A model generated the notes under the pieces. That model searched no databases and was not told where the DNA came from. It saw only the letters and a list, made by a program, of their open reading frames with translations. The position numbers and the translations under genes were made by a program. From Paramecium tetraurelia (taxonomy: Eukaryota > Ciliophora > Oligohymenophorea > Peniculida > Parameciidae), in the NCBI RefSeq assembly GCF_000165425.1, contig NW_001799011.1, positions 63,933 through 127,932 of the forward strand: DNA of 64,000 nucleotides, read 5' to 3'. This document shows, piece by piece, positions 51,539 to 63,613 of this stretch (its first letter is position 1; each line of letters starts with the position of its first letter).

Positions 51539-52944
51539 ATGAAACCTGAATAAGAAAATGAATCCACAGACGAACTTTCTTAGTTGAGGGAAGAAAAGGC
51601 AAGGCGTAGATAAAAGAAAGAATATGAATTATAACTAATGGGGAAATGCATTGTATGGCTAATATATGCATATGTAGCAGGATTAATAATAACCACTATT
51701 AATTACATATTGGTATTCTAAAATTTCAGCATATAAAGTTGGAAAAAGAGTTTCAATATGAGGGCATTATCGAGGATAACTGTTAAGATTTGAAAATACT
51801 CAAAAACATTAATGATTAAATATTCCCACTATTGGATGAATTGACTGTAATAAATTATTCCTTAAGCTTAAAAGTTCAAAAAGTATTTCAAAATCTTTCG
51901 AGTAAATTTGGAGAACGATTGTCCTTTTGGAATTGGTGAATATATTTGCACAAGTAAAAAATGTGTTATTTGTACATGCAATTAATCTGAAGTATTCATC
52001 ATTTAGTAATTTAATTAGATTCCATCAAATTGGTTATCTCCTTAATCTTGGCCTATTAATAACCCAAAGGACGATTTTGCCTTTTGGGATTCAGAGAGAT
52101 TTTTATGTAATTTTAAAATAAATCCTTTATAGAACCTTCTGAATGGATATGGCACGTTGAAGATATCGAAAACGATAAGGGAGTCTACGTAGATCTCAAA
52201 TTAAATCCAGAAGCATATACAGGATATTAGGGACAACACATATGGGATGTGATTTATAGAGAGAATTGCTATTAGGGTATTTTATTATAACTCAATTTGA
52301 ATAATAGGTTCTTTGGATTAAATGTGCAAAGAGAAAAGAGCATTAAATAAGTTAGTTTCCAGGTCTACATGCATCAATTATCAACTTAATTAAGTGAATT
52401 TTACGTGGATCTTAAAACGAATAGAACATATCCTAATTATTCTTCGTATTTTAAAAGAGTGGGAAATCATCCAGAAAGAATCAAAAATCTTTTCTTTTTA
52501 TATTCTGTATTTGTTTCGTAGCAATAATTTTGGCTACTCCTGGAATCCAATAATATGATATCAACTCTTTATCCTTTGAGGATGATTTGAGATCTAAATA
52601 ATTATTAAATCAAATTTTATCTCTAAGCAACTCATAATGCTCAAGACCTTTCGATGAATAATAATTTTTTAAATAAATCACATTTGTAATAATTTATATT
52701 TACATTTTAGGAGTAAAAGAAGGATTATTAAAGATACATTCACAATATCAGTAGAATAATGGATTGTGTGGAATGCTAAAAATGTAAGGTATTTGGAAAA
52801 ATGCAAACTTATGGATTAGGAACTGCCCTCAAGATATTATTTTCAGAATCTCCTAGTGAGTTTTCTGGTAGATTGAAAAGAAATGAACTAGTTGCATTAA
52901 TCAATACTTTTTGGAAAGGTATCAAGTTCTGTGAATTCTATTGA
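51539..52944 (+). CDS. ERO1: ERO1-type thiol oxidase of the endoplasmic reticulum
   Basis: Oxidises protein disulfide isomerase in the ER lumen, feeding disulfide bonds to secreted proteins. A type II anchor near residues 36-57 ([20 protein letters not shown]) follows a charged head. Introns: 51713-51738, 51847-51874, 51992-52018 (27 nt), 52107-52132, 52686-52710. Motifs: [20 protein letters not shown], CxxxxC shuttle-type pair in [31 protein letters not shown], active-site [20 protein letters not shown] and [15 protein letters not shown]. The frame slips by one base near 52505-52525, and again at a T-run near 52910; beyond it another frame matches the family end ([13 protein letters not shown]). 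These may be assembly indels. It converges on the eS10 gene. Confidence 0.88.
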
Positions 52945-53186
52945 TCTGATGTATGATAGACGAACTAAATACCATTTTAACTTAATTTTGACAATTGGGG
53001 ATTATTGGGGGTGTGATAATATTGTTTATGAATGTGATGCGCTTTTTGTATAGGGAAATGGATAAGAAAATATAAAAAATGTTTTTGGGAATGCCTACAG
53101 AAGATAATCGTAAGGATGTTGGTTCTAAGAAGAAGCGTGATTGAAATGAACCATTTATATATATTGTACGATTGTATGTATCAATT

Positions 53187-53645
53187 TCATTGTTATGCTG
53201 TTTCTGTTTATTCTTCAGCTCTTCTTGGTCCTCTGTTTCCTCCTCTGCCGAATGGTTTGTTACCTCTTGGACCCCTTCTTTCAGGGACGTCATCTTCGAA
53301 CTTTTTGTCAGCCTTCTTGAAAGTAGCTGGGATAACATCTTCGACAATGCCTTATTGTTAGATGATGATTTCATACCCAACTTATCTCTTACATATTTAA
53401 CACCTTCAGCCTTGAGATAATAGTAGTAGTATTGCCATGAGAACACCAAATCAACAAGCTTCTTATCTCTCAAACTTCTCAAGAGCATCCAAACTTCCAA
53501 ATTTTTTACTCCTGTTTCAGCATGAAGTGGGAGAGCCATGTCCTTATGAATTCCTATGAAAATGTACCTTCTTGATAACAATAACACCTTCCAACAACAA
53601 ATATTCATAGACCTTTCTTCTGTCTTATCTCTTGACTTGAACCAT
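53187..53645 (-). CDS. RPS10: Ribosomal protein eS10
   Basis: Small-subunit protein at the beak of the 40S head. The 135-residue model starts MVQVKRQDRRKVYEYLLLEG and has introns 53543-53567 (25 nt) and 53351-53376 (26 nt). Family signatures: VYEYLLLEGVIVIKKD, LEVWMLLRSLRDKKLVDLVF, WQYYYYYLKAEGVKYVRDKL and VEDVIPATFKK, then an RGG-like tail (PRGNKPFGRGGNRGPRRAEE). It is slightly shorter than animal eS10 (165), mostly in the tail. Complete with no damage. Confidence 0.95.
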
Positions 53646-54735
53646 GCAAAATAATGGATTTGATTTATTTTAAATTTTAAAATAAAAATAAGCAAATACA
53701 CTATTAATGCATTTTCGATATCTTTTTTCCTTGATCAACTCCAAATAATTTGGAATAAATTCCTATTGAAGGAGATCTGCATTTGCAAATTCAGTAAATT
53801 ACTTTCAACTTTGAACTCATTTACAAATTGAGTTCTTTATAATAATTGATTGAGCAACTTAAAATAATCAAATAGTATTTAAATATAAACTCAAATAATT
53901 TCAATTTTTCATAATTAGAATACAAATAAAGCCCCATTTATTTATAAAGACTATGATTTATTCAATGCAAAACTGTGCAGAATCATTGAAGCATTAATAT
54001 ATATAAATAATAGTGAAGTAAATATCAATAATTATATTAGTTATGGAAATCTGAATCTACAAACTTGAATGGATATCTTTAATAATAAATCTCTCTTTTG
54101 ATATTTAATTTAAGAACTTCAGAATGTAATCAAATACTGTAAAGAGTATATTAATGGATCTTTAATATTTAAGGTTCTAATCAATCTTTAATCTTAATTA
54201 CTAATTATTTAGTGAATATCTATTTGTTTGAATCAAATAAATTTCTCAATTGCAAAGTTTTCTATTAGAAGTTACATTCCAAATTTCTTGATTTAAAGAG
54301 ATAGAGTAAAGAAATCATTTAAATTCAAAATAATTGCATTCTAAAATATAGTATAATTATATAGAGTAGATAGAATTATTGAAACCTTATTTGATTTTAC
54401 TGAGTATGGATAGAAACTATGACAAAAATAAGTATAATGTGATTCATATTGTTAGGGTAATTGAATTGGTGGTATATAAGTAAAGGTGAGAGTTTCGGAA
54501 ATTGAAAAATTCAAAAATAATTAGGAATTAGAATTGATACTAATAATAATCATTTGAGAGTTACAAATGAAAATAAAGGGTTATTAGGAAGAAAGGAGAT
54601 ATTTGTGGTGGGAGTAAGGAGTTTATTTAGAGAGGGAAATGTCGAAAGAATATGAAATGATTGGTCCATAAGAATATATACATATTAAGTGATATAATAA
54701 TAAATTTAATATATTAAGATATCTAACAACCTACA
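53646..54735. other. 1.09 kb AT-rich divergent intergenic region
   Basis: Between the eS10 and Polo-like kinase starts, so it should hold both promoters. A stretch at about 54411-54661 has short open frames (e.g. NENKGLLGRKEIFVVGVRSL) that could be exons of a tiny gene, but I could not join them with convincing introns. Nothing else stands out. Confidence 0.5.
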
Positions 54736-56675
54736 ATGGATGATAACAATAATCAAGATGGGTATTATGTGAATTAAATTAAGTGAACAAATAATAATAT
54801 TTGAGGAGAAGATTACTAAGGTGAATGGAGAGGTGGCAATTAAACGTTATCAAAGAGGCAAGTTTTTAGGGAAGGGAGGATTTGCTAAGTGTTATGAGGC
54901 CACCAATTTAGAGAATAAGAAGGTGATGGCTGCAAAAATCATTGCTAAATCATCTCTGACTAGAAACAGAGCCCGTTAGAAGGTATATATATAAGTAATT
55001 GGGTTAGTTGGTGTCAGAAATCAAAATACACAAAAGTTTGTAGAATTCAAATGTTGTCTAATTTGAGCATGTCTTTGAGGATCATGAAAATGTGTACATT
55101 TTATTGGAACTCTGTTGCAATCAAACACTGAATGAATTAATCAAAAGAAGAAAGAGATTGACTGAAATTGAAGTTTAGTGTTATGTTGCATAGATGATAA
55201 ATGCATTGAAATATCTCCATAACAATAATGTGATTCATCGAGAGTATTTTTTATAATCGAAATTAGTTTAAAATTGGGTAATTTGTTCTTGAATAAGAAC
55301 ATGGAATTAAAATTGGGAGACTTTGGTTTGGCAACAAAATTGGAGTTCGAAGGCGAGAAAAAGAGAACTATTTGTGGAACTCCAAATTATATTGCCCCTG
55401 AGGTCTTGGATGGCAAAGTGGGACATTCATTTGAAGTAGATGTATGGTCACTTGGAGTTATAATTTATGCAATGTTAATTGGTAAACCACCCTTTGAAAC
55501 TCCTGATGTCAAATCCACCTACAAAAAAATCAAAATGAATCAATATTCCTTCCCAGATCAAGTCCAAATATCAGACAATGCTAAATAACTCATCCAAAAG
55601 ATCTTGGTTCTCGAACCTAATAAAAGACCTTCATTGGATGAAATCATGGCACATTCCTTCATGAATTCAGGTGGCACCATTCCCAAGTAAATTACTCACT
55701 TAACATCCCTAGAGTTCTACCTCTATCCACCTTGGCATGTCCACCCTCAATTTAATATAACAAATAGTTTCAACAACCCAGTCGAGCCTCAGAAACTGCC
55801 TAGTCTAATCCTAAGATGGCCACTGTGAGACCCAACATATCATCTGAAAGACGTACTTGACTATTCCAATTTATTAGAAGATCAATTTGGAGCAACCTCC
55901 GGATTAAATACTGGCTACAATGGAGGGTACAATAGTAGTCAAAGACCCTCTTCTTAAAAACCTCAGGATTTCAAATCATCTGTCAGCACCAAATCCCTCA
56001 ACCAATTTTATACTAGTGGCACTATATAAAATCCATAGAGTAGCAAACAAAAAAACGAAATCTTTGTCAGAAGATGGGTTGATTACAGCAGTAAATATGG
56101 ACTTGGGTATCTTCTCAGTAATGGTGCTACTGGAGTCTTTTTTAATGATTCAACCAAAATCATCTTAGATCACAGAACTCAGGAATTTGAATACTTAGAA
56201 AGAAAAGGCACTGATAAATAGGATGCCATCGAAAAATTTTCTATCAATAGTTATCCGAAGGAATTACAGAAAAAAGTAACTCTCCTCCAACATTTTAAAT
56301 CTTATTTGGATGCTGACTCTAAAACAATTACTTCCTCTGACACCAATGACTATGATCCATTCCAATCAGTCTATGTGAAGAAATGGATGAAAACAAGACA
56401 TGCCATCATGTTCAGACTTTCCAATAAGATAGTTCAAGTATTCTGTTCTTCTCTCTCTTTAGGTAAACTTCACTGATAAAACTGAAATCATCTTGTCTTC
56501 AGAGAACAAACTAGTCACCTACGTTAATAAGTTAGGAGAAAGGAGTCATTATCCGTTAGCCACGGCCCTTGATAGTTAAAATCAGGAAATGGCCAAGAGA
56601 TTAAAATACACAAAAGAGATCCTAACACACATGCTTAATGGAAATACAAATGTTGACATAAAGAATCCAGAATGA
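54736..56675 (+). CDS. PLK: Polo-like kinase
   Basis: Ser/Thr kinase of mitosis and basal-body duplication. The 614-residue model has four introns (54762-54783, 54983-55007, 55244-55266, 56438-56462) and closes exactly. Kinase domain about 35-290: glycine loop [14 protein letters not shown] (Polo-specific form), HRDL restored across intron 3, [55 protein letters not shown] linker with QRPSSQKPQD follows, then polo-box region from about 430: [30 protein letters not shown], and after intron 4 [17 protein letters not shown] and [14 protein letters not shown]. Kinase plus two polo boxes is the complete family layout. Confidence 0.95.
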
Positions 56676-56739
56676 TCACTATATATTTGAAAGTGAGATG
56701 ATATAAATCATATAATATTTAAATTAATATATTTCAGAT

Positions 56740-58276
56740 ATGGAAAGTAGAAGCAGTAGTGAAGACAAGAAGGAGAAGAAGAGAAAGCGAAGCAGATCAG
56801 AAAAGAAAGACAAAAAAAAAATAAAAAAGTAAAAAATCTAAGGAAAGAAAGTCTAAGGAGAGAAAAAAGTCAGAGAAAAAGAAATCAAATAAGAAATCGG
56901 AAAAGAAGAAAAAAAAAGACAAAGAGAGAGAAAAAGAAAAAGAAAAGGATAAAGAAAAGGAGAAAGATAAGGAAAAAGAGAAAGATAAGGATAATAATAA
57001 GGCTGATGCATAAAAATAAGGGGAGGAGGTAGAAACCAAAGAAGTAATCAAAATTTATATTCCACTTTAGCAAAGAATTGCGAGATTGAAATAGGAAAGA
57101 AGAAAAAGATCCAGATCCAATTCTGCTGTCAAACATTATCAAAAGTAAATTTTAGCCAATAATCCTGTTGCGAAATCAAGTAATCTAAGTGTCTCTTATC
57201 TTAATTAGATGCTCTTGGCTATGATAAATAGGATTGCTTTTGGGATGGGTTTACTTGGGTACCTAAAACTAATTTGCACGATAAAGTGAGGGAAGATAAA
57301 GAAAAAGTAATGTCATTGACTAGTAGAATGAGGAGAATTTAAATCTGCAATATACCGACAGGTTTAACTAATCGAGATCTCTATGCTGAATTGAGTAGAT
57401 TTATGAATAGAAATTACTTAAATGACGTTGGCAATGCTAAGCCGATTCTATATTGTCATTTAAACGAAAAAGATCGAACATGCACTCTAGAATTATCATC
57501 TGTTGAAGAATCGAATAGAATGCTCAAATTAGAAGAAATCAAGTTACTGGATGAGTCATTGTAAAATTTTACGATTAGGTGACAGTCTCTATGGTATATC
57601 ATATATACATATTTTATACAGGCTAATCGGTTAATCAATCCTAATTAGTTTAATAAGCTCATAATATGGCCTAAGCATAAGCAGCCGCATATCTTGCTTT
57701 AAAATCCCTAGGCTATGCCAGAGGATAGAGGGAAGAAGATGAAATTCTGGCTTAGGCAGGTATCCCATCCAGGATTATAAAGGTTGGAAATTTCTTAAAT
57801 GTTGCTATGGCAATAAATCTAAATAAAAATGAATGGAATGAAATGCGAGAAGATTTAATTGAAGGCTTTTCATAATGTGGTCATATAGAAGATGATTTCT
57901 TTGTTAAACCTTATTAAGCAGGTCTTGGAGGTAATTGTGTCTCTTAACCACTTTAGCCGAAGCAGGTTCTCTTTTTCTAGTTTATACAACTATTGAGGAT
58001 GCTTAACGTACGGTTATATCGATGTATGGTAGAACATATAATTAGAGAGCACTCAAAATTATATTTATTAACGAATAAACCTATATTAGAAGTTACATCC
58101 CATTAAAATTAAAGTAATAACCTGAAATTGAAGAACCACAGATAAATCAAGAGAATGACAATTATGATAATGAACCATTTGAAGATTAAGAAGACTATTT
58201 GGATTAGATGGATAATGGAGTATTAGAGAATAATAATAATAAAGATAAAGATAATAAAGATAATAAAGATAATTGA
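56740..58276 (+). CDS. U2AF2: U2AF large subunit-like splicing factor
   Basis: Recognises the polypyrimidine tract and branch site in early spliceosome assembly. A Lys/Glu/Ser-rich head (about 100 residues) is followed by a ULM-like CFWDGFTWVPKT, a first RRM (RRIQICNIPTGLTNRDLYAE) and a C-terminal UHM-type RRM (KVGNFLNVAMAINLNKNEW ... GRTYNQRALKIIFINEQTY). The UHM R-x-Y/F motif is present. Introns: 57180-57208, 57594-57621, 57931-57956. Two one-base frame breaks appear: in the 10-A run near 56811-56821 (alternatively a 19-nt intron at 56829-56847), and near 57560, where LKILRLGDSLYG requires one base fewer. About 484 codons. The middle RRM of animal U2AF65 seems lacking or very diverged. Confidence 0.75.
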
Positions 58277-58331
58277 TAAAAATTTATATATTTAATATTT
58301 TGTGGGGGAACAGATGAATAAAATTATATTG

Positions 58332-61300
58332 TCAATTAAGTTTTCGTTTACTTTTAATTATTGGTTCTGCAAGTTCATCTACAATCTCTTAATTGTCAGC
58401 AATGTCAATAAATCTCAATTTTTTTAATTTTTTATCTTCTCTAGGGATCTCTTCATCTTCTTAAAATACATCATTTTATTGTTATTCTATATCAATTTGA
58501 TCGTCAATTTTCAAATCCAAGTCATTTGCATCCAACTCTTTGCCATCTTGCAAAAAATCTGATTCTGAATCAAAATAAACAACATTCTTTTTTCTCTCTC
58601 TTTACCCTCGTCCATACTCCTTTACTTCCTATACTTCATTCTATTTTGAAGTAATCCATTCAGGTACTTCATCATCTTGAATTAATCTATAGTTAAAATA
58701 TTGATCATCTCTATTTTGATTGAAGTTCTTGTAGATTAATTTCTCCTCCTCATATCGTTATCTATCTAATTCATTAAAAGTCTCAAATTCCTCTTCGCTT
58801 CTTGCTATCCATTCATTAATTTAAGTGTCATCTGGTATATCTTCAGCCTCAAAAAGATCAACCTTATTTTTCTATCTAAAGAAATCTTACAATCTTTCTC
58901 TTCTTTCCTAATCTGTAGATCTCTGATTATATAAACCAGCCTATATAATAATTGCATCCAAACCCATCTTATGTTCTGCCTTGCTTAGAATATTACCCTC
59001 TATTTAAGTCGCAGTTATCAATCTTAGGACTCTAACTTCGTTTTTTTATCCGATTCTATATGCTCTATCTTAGGCCTATAGATCCATCATTGGATTCCAA
59101 TCACTATCAAACAATACGACAGTGTCAGCTGATTATAAATTTAATCCTAATCCACCTGCCCTGGTACTCAAAAGAAAGATGTTATATATTGAATTTTCTT
59201 AATTGAATAACTTAATTCTAGTTTCCCTATCCTCTGATTTTGTTGATCCATCCAATCGTAAATATCTCCAACCTCTGTATTCAAAGTATGCCTCCATTAT
59301 ATCCATCAATTATGTCATTTAACTGAAAATCAATAATCTATGTTTAAAGTACAATAATTTAGGAATTATCCTATCTAATAATTCAAACTTGCCACTTGAT
59401 CTCCATATTTCATCTGTAATTCTGTTCATATCCAGATTCAACATGAATAAATAAGGATGATTGCATATTTTTCTCAATTACATCATTAAATTTTGTAAAG
59501 CTTATGATCCACTTTTTCCAGATTATTAATCAAAAGTCATTACTCCTCTTTAATTGATTTAGTCATAAATCTTCTTTTACCAAGCTGATAGTTTTATCTT
59601 AATAACATACTCTGTCTTTCGTGGTAACTCTTTCTCCACATCCTTTTTAACTCTTCTCAATAGAAAAGGTCGAAGTACTTAATGTAATCTGTTGATGATC
59701 AACAATTATTCTTCTTCATCCAATTAACAATCCTTCTCATTAACTCCCATCTTACTTAAAGGCATCTAAAACCACTTCTCAAAATCATCGCATGATGAAA
59801 ACACTTTTGGTAATAAGAAATTCAACAAAGCCCATAATTCTGCTATATTGTTCTATAAAGGTGTTCCTGTTAATAGCAATCTCCTCTCACTTTGATATTA
59901 CTAACCTAAAATCATAGCAAATTTGCTTCTGGAATTTTTCATCCTGTGTCCTTCATCCACTATAATGTACTTCCATTCATATTTTGCCAAGGCTAATCTA
60001 TCTTTTAATACATATTCGTATGTGGTAAGACAAATGTTCCATATCGTTGTTCTCATTTGCTTAGATATCTCCTTTCTAACTTAAGGTGAACCTTTATAGA
60101 TTACTTTCTTAATAGAGGGAGCCCATTTTTCAAACTCATTAGCCCAATTACTTAAAGTTGACAATGGGACTATGATAAAGAAAGGACCAAAGTTTTTCTT
60201 GGTCTCTATCAAATAACATAACAAAGAGATTGTTTAAATGGTCTTACCCAAACCCATTTCATCTGCTAGTATGCCGTTTAAACTATTATTGTATAAACTC
60301 ACTAGCCAATCCAATCCCTAAACTTAATACTGTTTCAACTATCCTCCTTCCAATAACATAGGCTATTTAGTCACAACTTCTTTAATACGATGAGTAATAT
60401 TGTAATATACTTTGTTTGCTTAATTGAGTTCATAACCCAAATTATTACTAGCATTGTTGTTATCTACAACTTCATCCTCTTCATTTTTCTCTTCCCCTTT
60501 CTATATCTTGACCTTGGCTCCTATATCTTTTAAAAATTGATCTGTTTATCTTAAAATAGATACAACTCTTTCCTTTTTTGCTTCATCAAGTTTTTCCAAT
60601 TTTTAGATATAAGTCACCATATCACCTTATTTGATGTCCTTCATTCTCATTTACTTATCAATCTGCTATTGTTTTTGATCCTTCTACTCCAAAACAACCT
60701 TAAATTAAACACTACGCTTTCTAGCATGTTTATATTTCTTTCTATGGAACTCCATAAATTCAATTTGATGTGCAAATATTGCTTGCATAAATTCCTTTTA
60801 TTTGATCTTCTTCCTTCTTGCTTGTTCATGTTTTATCATGCTTAATTCAAATTTGTCAGATAGTTTATTTTCTGGCCTTCTTGACGGTTTATCCCTTTTA
60901 AAATAATTTCTATCAAGTAACAACCTCTCTAACATTCTAGATTGCAGAACAGTCTGGTTTTCCTCTTGTAGAAGTGGATTAATAATGGCCTCTTTCATTT
61001 TGAGATAAAATTCCTTAGAATTGATAAAGAGCAACTCAATTTTTAAGGTCAAATATTTAGGGTCATTTTAGTGAGTTTTCTTTAGCTCCTACTCTATGTC
61101 CTACTTCCTCTTCTCCACATATCCTTACATTCGATCACTAAATATAGTTGTATCCTTATTATGTATAGGGAATTATGCTTACATCTTAATTCAGATCCAA
61201 TTTAAGTTTTGGATAGCGGTCTCTGAATATGGATTTCAGTTCCTCATTTTTATCAATTTTATCATGAAAATAGCGAATGGAATTTTAGAATATCTTTTCC

Positions 61301-61502
61301 CTTTCTACTTCCCACTACTCTTTAGGGTAAGGGAACATTTATTTTTCATTTTCAATCTGGTTATTTCTAAAGAGTCACTATCAATCTTACCTTTAAACTT
61401 GCTTGTAGCAAATCATTTGCTACCTCAACAGGTATACTTATTTTTCATCTTAATTCTAAATAAATATAAATGAATATTTACATAATCTGCTTCTTATTAC
61501 AT
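58332..61502 (-). CDS. SNF2-family chromatin remodeller, Brahma/Sth1 type
   Basis: ATP-driven nucleosome remodeller of the SWI/SNF-RSC class. The 1,030-residue model has introns 61456-61481, 61367-61390 (24 nt, contains in-frame TGA) and 61155-61182. The N-terminal QLQ motif ([19 protein letters not shown], about 13-33) and an HSA-like basic helix (about 185-240, [20 protein letters not shown]) mark the Brahma subfamily. ATPase: [12 protein letters not shown] at about 388, [14 protein letters not shown] at about 487, [11 protein letters not shown]; helicase C with [19 protein letters not shown] and [17 protein letters not shown]. The protein ends soon after an acidic tail (SKRKLN) with no bromodomain visible. 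Starting at 61502 rather than at the later ATG keeps the QLQ motif. Confidence 0.93.
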
Positions 61503-61915
61503 TTTAAATGATTTCTTAATCTAATGCTAAAATTTATATATTTTATGTATAAATGATCATCATTAAATACTAACAAATTTAAATCTCGAGTCCAAAAAAA
61601 GTACTTCAAAACTTTTCCCCATTATATTTATATATAGAATCAGTGGTATAGAAGATAAAATTATTTTAATTGTCATATTTGCAATTTAAGAGGCATTTTA
61701 AATTATATTACTTTAAGACTAATAATTAGAATTGAGAATAGAAAACTGAAATTAATGAAGATATCGATGTAATATCACACTTTAATGTAAATTTAAATTA
61801 ATTTTTTGATATAAATAAAAAAAATAAAATCTAGACCGAATAATTTAATATTCTTCTATTCTTCTCAAATATATGAATACAAAATTATATATATGATATA
61901 TTTATTTTTGATAAA
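61503..61915. other. 413-bp AT-rich spacer, no gene seen
   Basis: Between the 5' end of the SNF2 gene and the 3' end of the coiled-coil gene, both on the minus strand. It should hold the SNF2 promoter. Nothing else seen. Confidence 0.7.
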
Positions 61916-63584
61916 TCAAATCTCAATCTTCTTAACTTTCTCACCAAGGTCTGGGACTTCTTATGCTATAACTTTGAGTTTGTCTTTATTTTAAAGCAAT
62001 TCAGCTGTGTTCATTTTATTTGTTTTCTTTTTAATCTTACCTTACTTCTCCTCAATCTGACTTTTCAATATATCAGCATGCCTTAAATTTACTTCTTTAA
62101 TATACTATTTATTATTCTTAATATTGATACATCAAATTTCTTTTTCTCATGATCATTATAATTATCCAAATCTTGCTTCCAGATTTCAGCTTATCTTTTA
62201 TTTAACTCTTCTTCTTCTTCCTATCTTCTCTTTTTTTCCTCTATTTAAGAATTTAAGAATGATCTTAATTATTATCTTTAATCTAATTATTTAACCTTCT
62301 TTTTATCCTCTTCAATTTTCTCCCTTTCATTTTATGCTATAATATTCCTTAACATTTTCTCATCCTCCTATCTTATTAATTCCTTTTAATCTCTCACAAC
62401 CCCCTCTGCAAACATCCCCATAACTTTTTTCATCTTCTCTTCTCTCTATTTCCTTTCCAAATCTCTTTGTTCCTCCAATTGATTTTGCAAATTAATGTAT
62501 TGCTATTACATCTAGGTTTCAGCCTCCTTCTCTAATTTAGCATCCTCTAATGCCTTTTTTCTATACTCCTCATTCTCCTTCATCATCCTCAAGAACCTCT
62601 CTCTCTCTTTATTTCTTCTATTGAGTTATTCTCTCTATTCCAATTCCAATTCCTCTCTAATCTTCTTCACAAGTAAACTATCAAGTTCTTTCTCCTTCTT
62701 TTATTCTTACTTTCTAAATAATATCTTTTTTAGTTTAATACTTCCTTTGCTATTCATCTCTTACTTATTTGTCTCTCTATAGTTTTTCATTGAATATTTT
62801 GCCCTTAAGATTATCCTATTTCTCTTTTTCTCTTTGATCATAAACATTCAATTAATAATGATGTAATTTAACATAAGCATCTTCATCCTAAACCTCCTCA
62901 TGCTTTTTGTTTTGTTTCTCATTTAATTATCTATCCAATTCATTCTTTATCTTCTTTTTGAATTCTTGTTTCCTAACATTCTCCAGTTCCTTCTCCTTCT
63001 TGTATAATTCAGTGTCGAACTTCACCAAAGTAGCCCACTCATCATCCTCATCACCTTCCATCATATACACAGATTTTGGAGCCTTATTACATCATACATA
63101 TGAATGAGTACTTTAGATGATATTTCTGAATGCCCATCCTAGTTATACTATTACAACTATTATTGTTATTAATTTGATTTTCTAGATTGACTACTAGGAG
63201 GCTTTTGTTATGGAGCACCTTGTGCTTGCTATTATTGAGTGACTTATATTATTCATAACAACGCAATACCTTGGGATTCCTATATTGATTTTTCAGCTTA
63301 TGACTATGTAGTTGATCCTGCATTTTGAATTGCTTATTAAACTTATTATTTTAGAGATTTCAAAGTTACATCAGTCACCCTGGTTTTTGTAAAATAATCG
63401 TTCACTATTTGAGTGATTATCTATTCTCTAAAATGTAAGTTACTTATATTTTGTTTTTGTTGTTCTTACCGAAATCTTTGATAAATCTTTCCAAAACTGT
63501 CTGCTTTAATTGTTCCCTTTACTACTATATAAGTGCCTTGTCAATAGTTTCCTTCTTCTTCGATTCATTAGTCACTGTGCTCAT
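61916..63584 (-). CDS. TPH-like coiled-coil protein (probable ciliary/axonemal)
   Basis: The 511-residue model closes exactly with five introns: 63421-63443, 63243-63269 (27 nt with in-frame TGA), 63083-63111, 62714-62741, 62105-62130. It starts MSTVTNESKKKETIDKALIQ. The head is Gln-rich, followed by SVYMMEGDEDDEWATLVKFD, then about 320 residues of Glu/Lys/Arg coil (EREREKENEEY-like; RMMKENEEYRKKALEDAKLE; MGMFAEGVVRDQKELIRQED). This matches the trichohyalin/plectin-homology character of ciliary proteins such as MNS1/CFAP53. Specific orthology not settled. It shares its layout with the gene at 46429. Confidence 0.72.
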
Positions 63585-63613
63585 TATAATATTTAATAAA
63601 ATTAATTAATAAT

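Noticed and set aside
53116-53420. Plus-strand frames opposite eS10
   Set aside because: The minus strand codes an unmistakable eS10 protein with two short introns.
54411-54661. Possible tiny plus-strand gene upstream of PLK
   Set aside because: Open segments exist but no combination of GT...AG introns gave a continuous frame.
56797-57142. Ser/Phe/Leu-rich minus-strand open frames
   Set aside because: Antisense of the Lys/Glu-rich head of the U2AF-like gene; low-complexity artefact.
61414-61416. Later ATG (61416) as SNF2 start
   Set aside because: Using 61502 with a 26-nt intron adds the first half of a clear QLQ motif.
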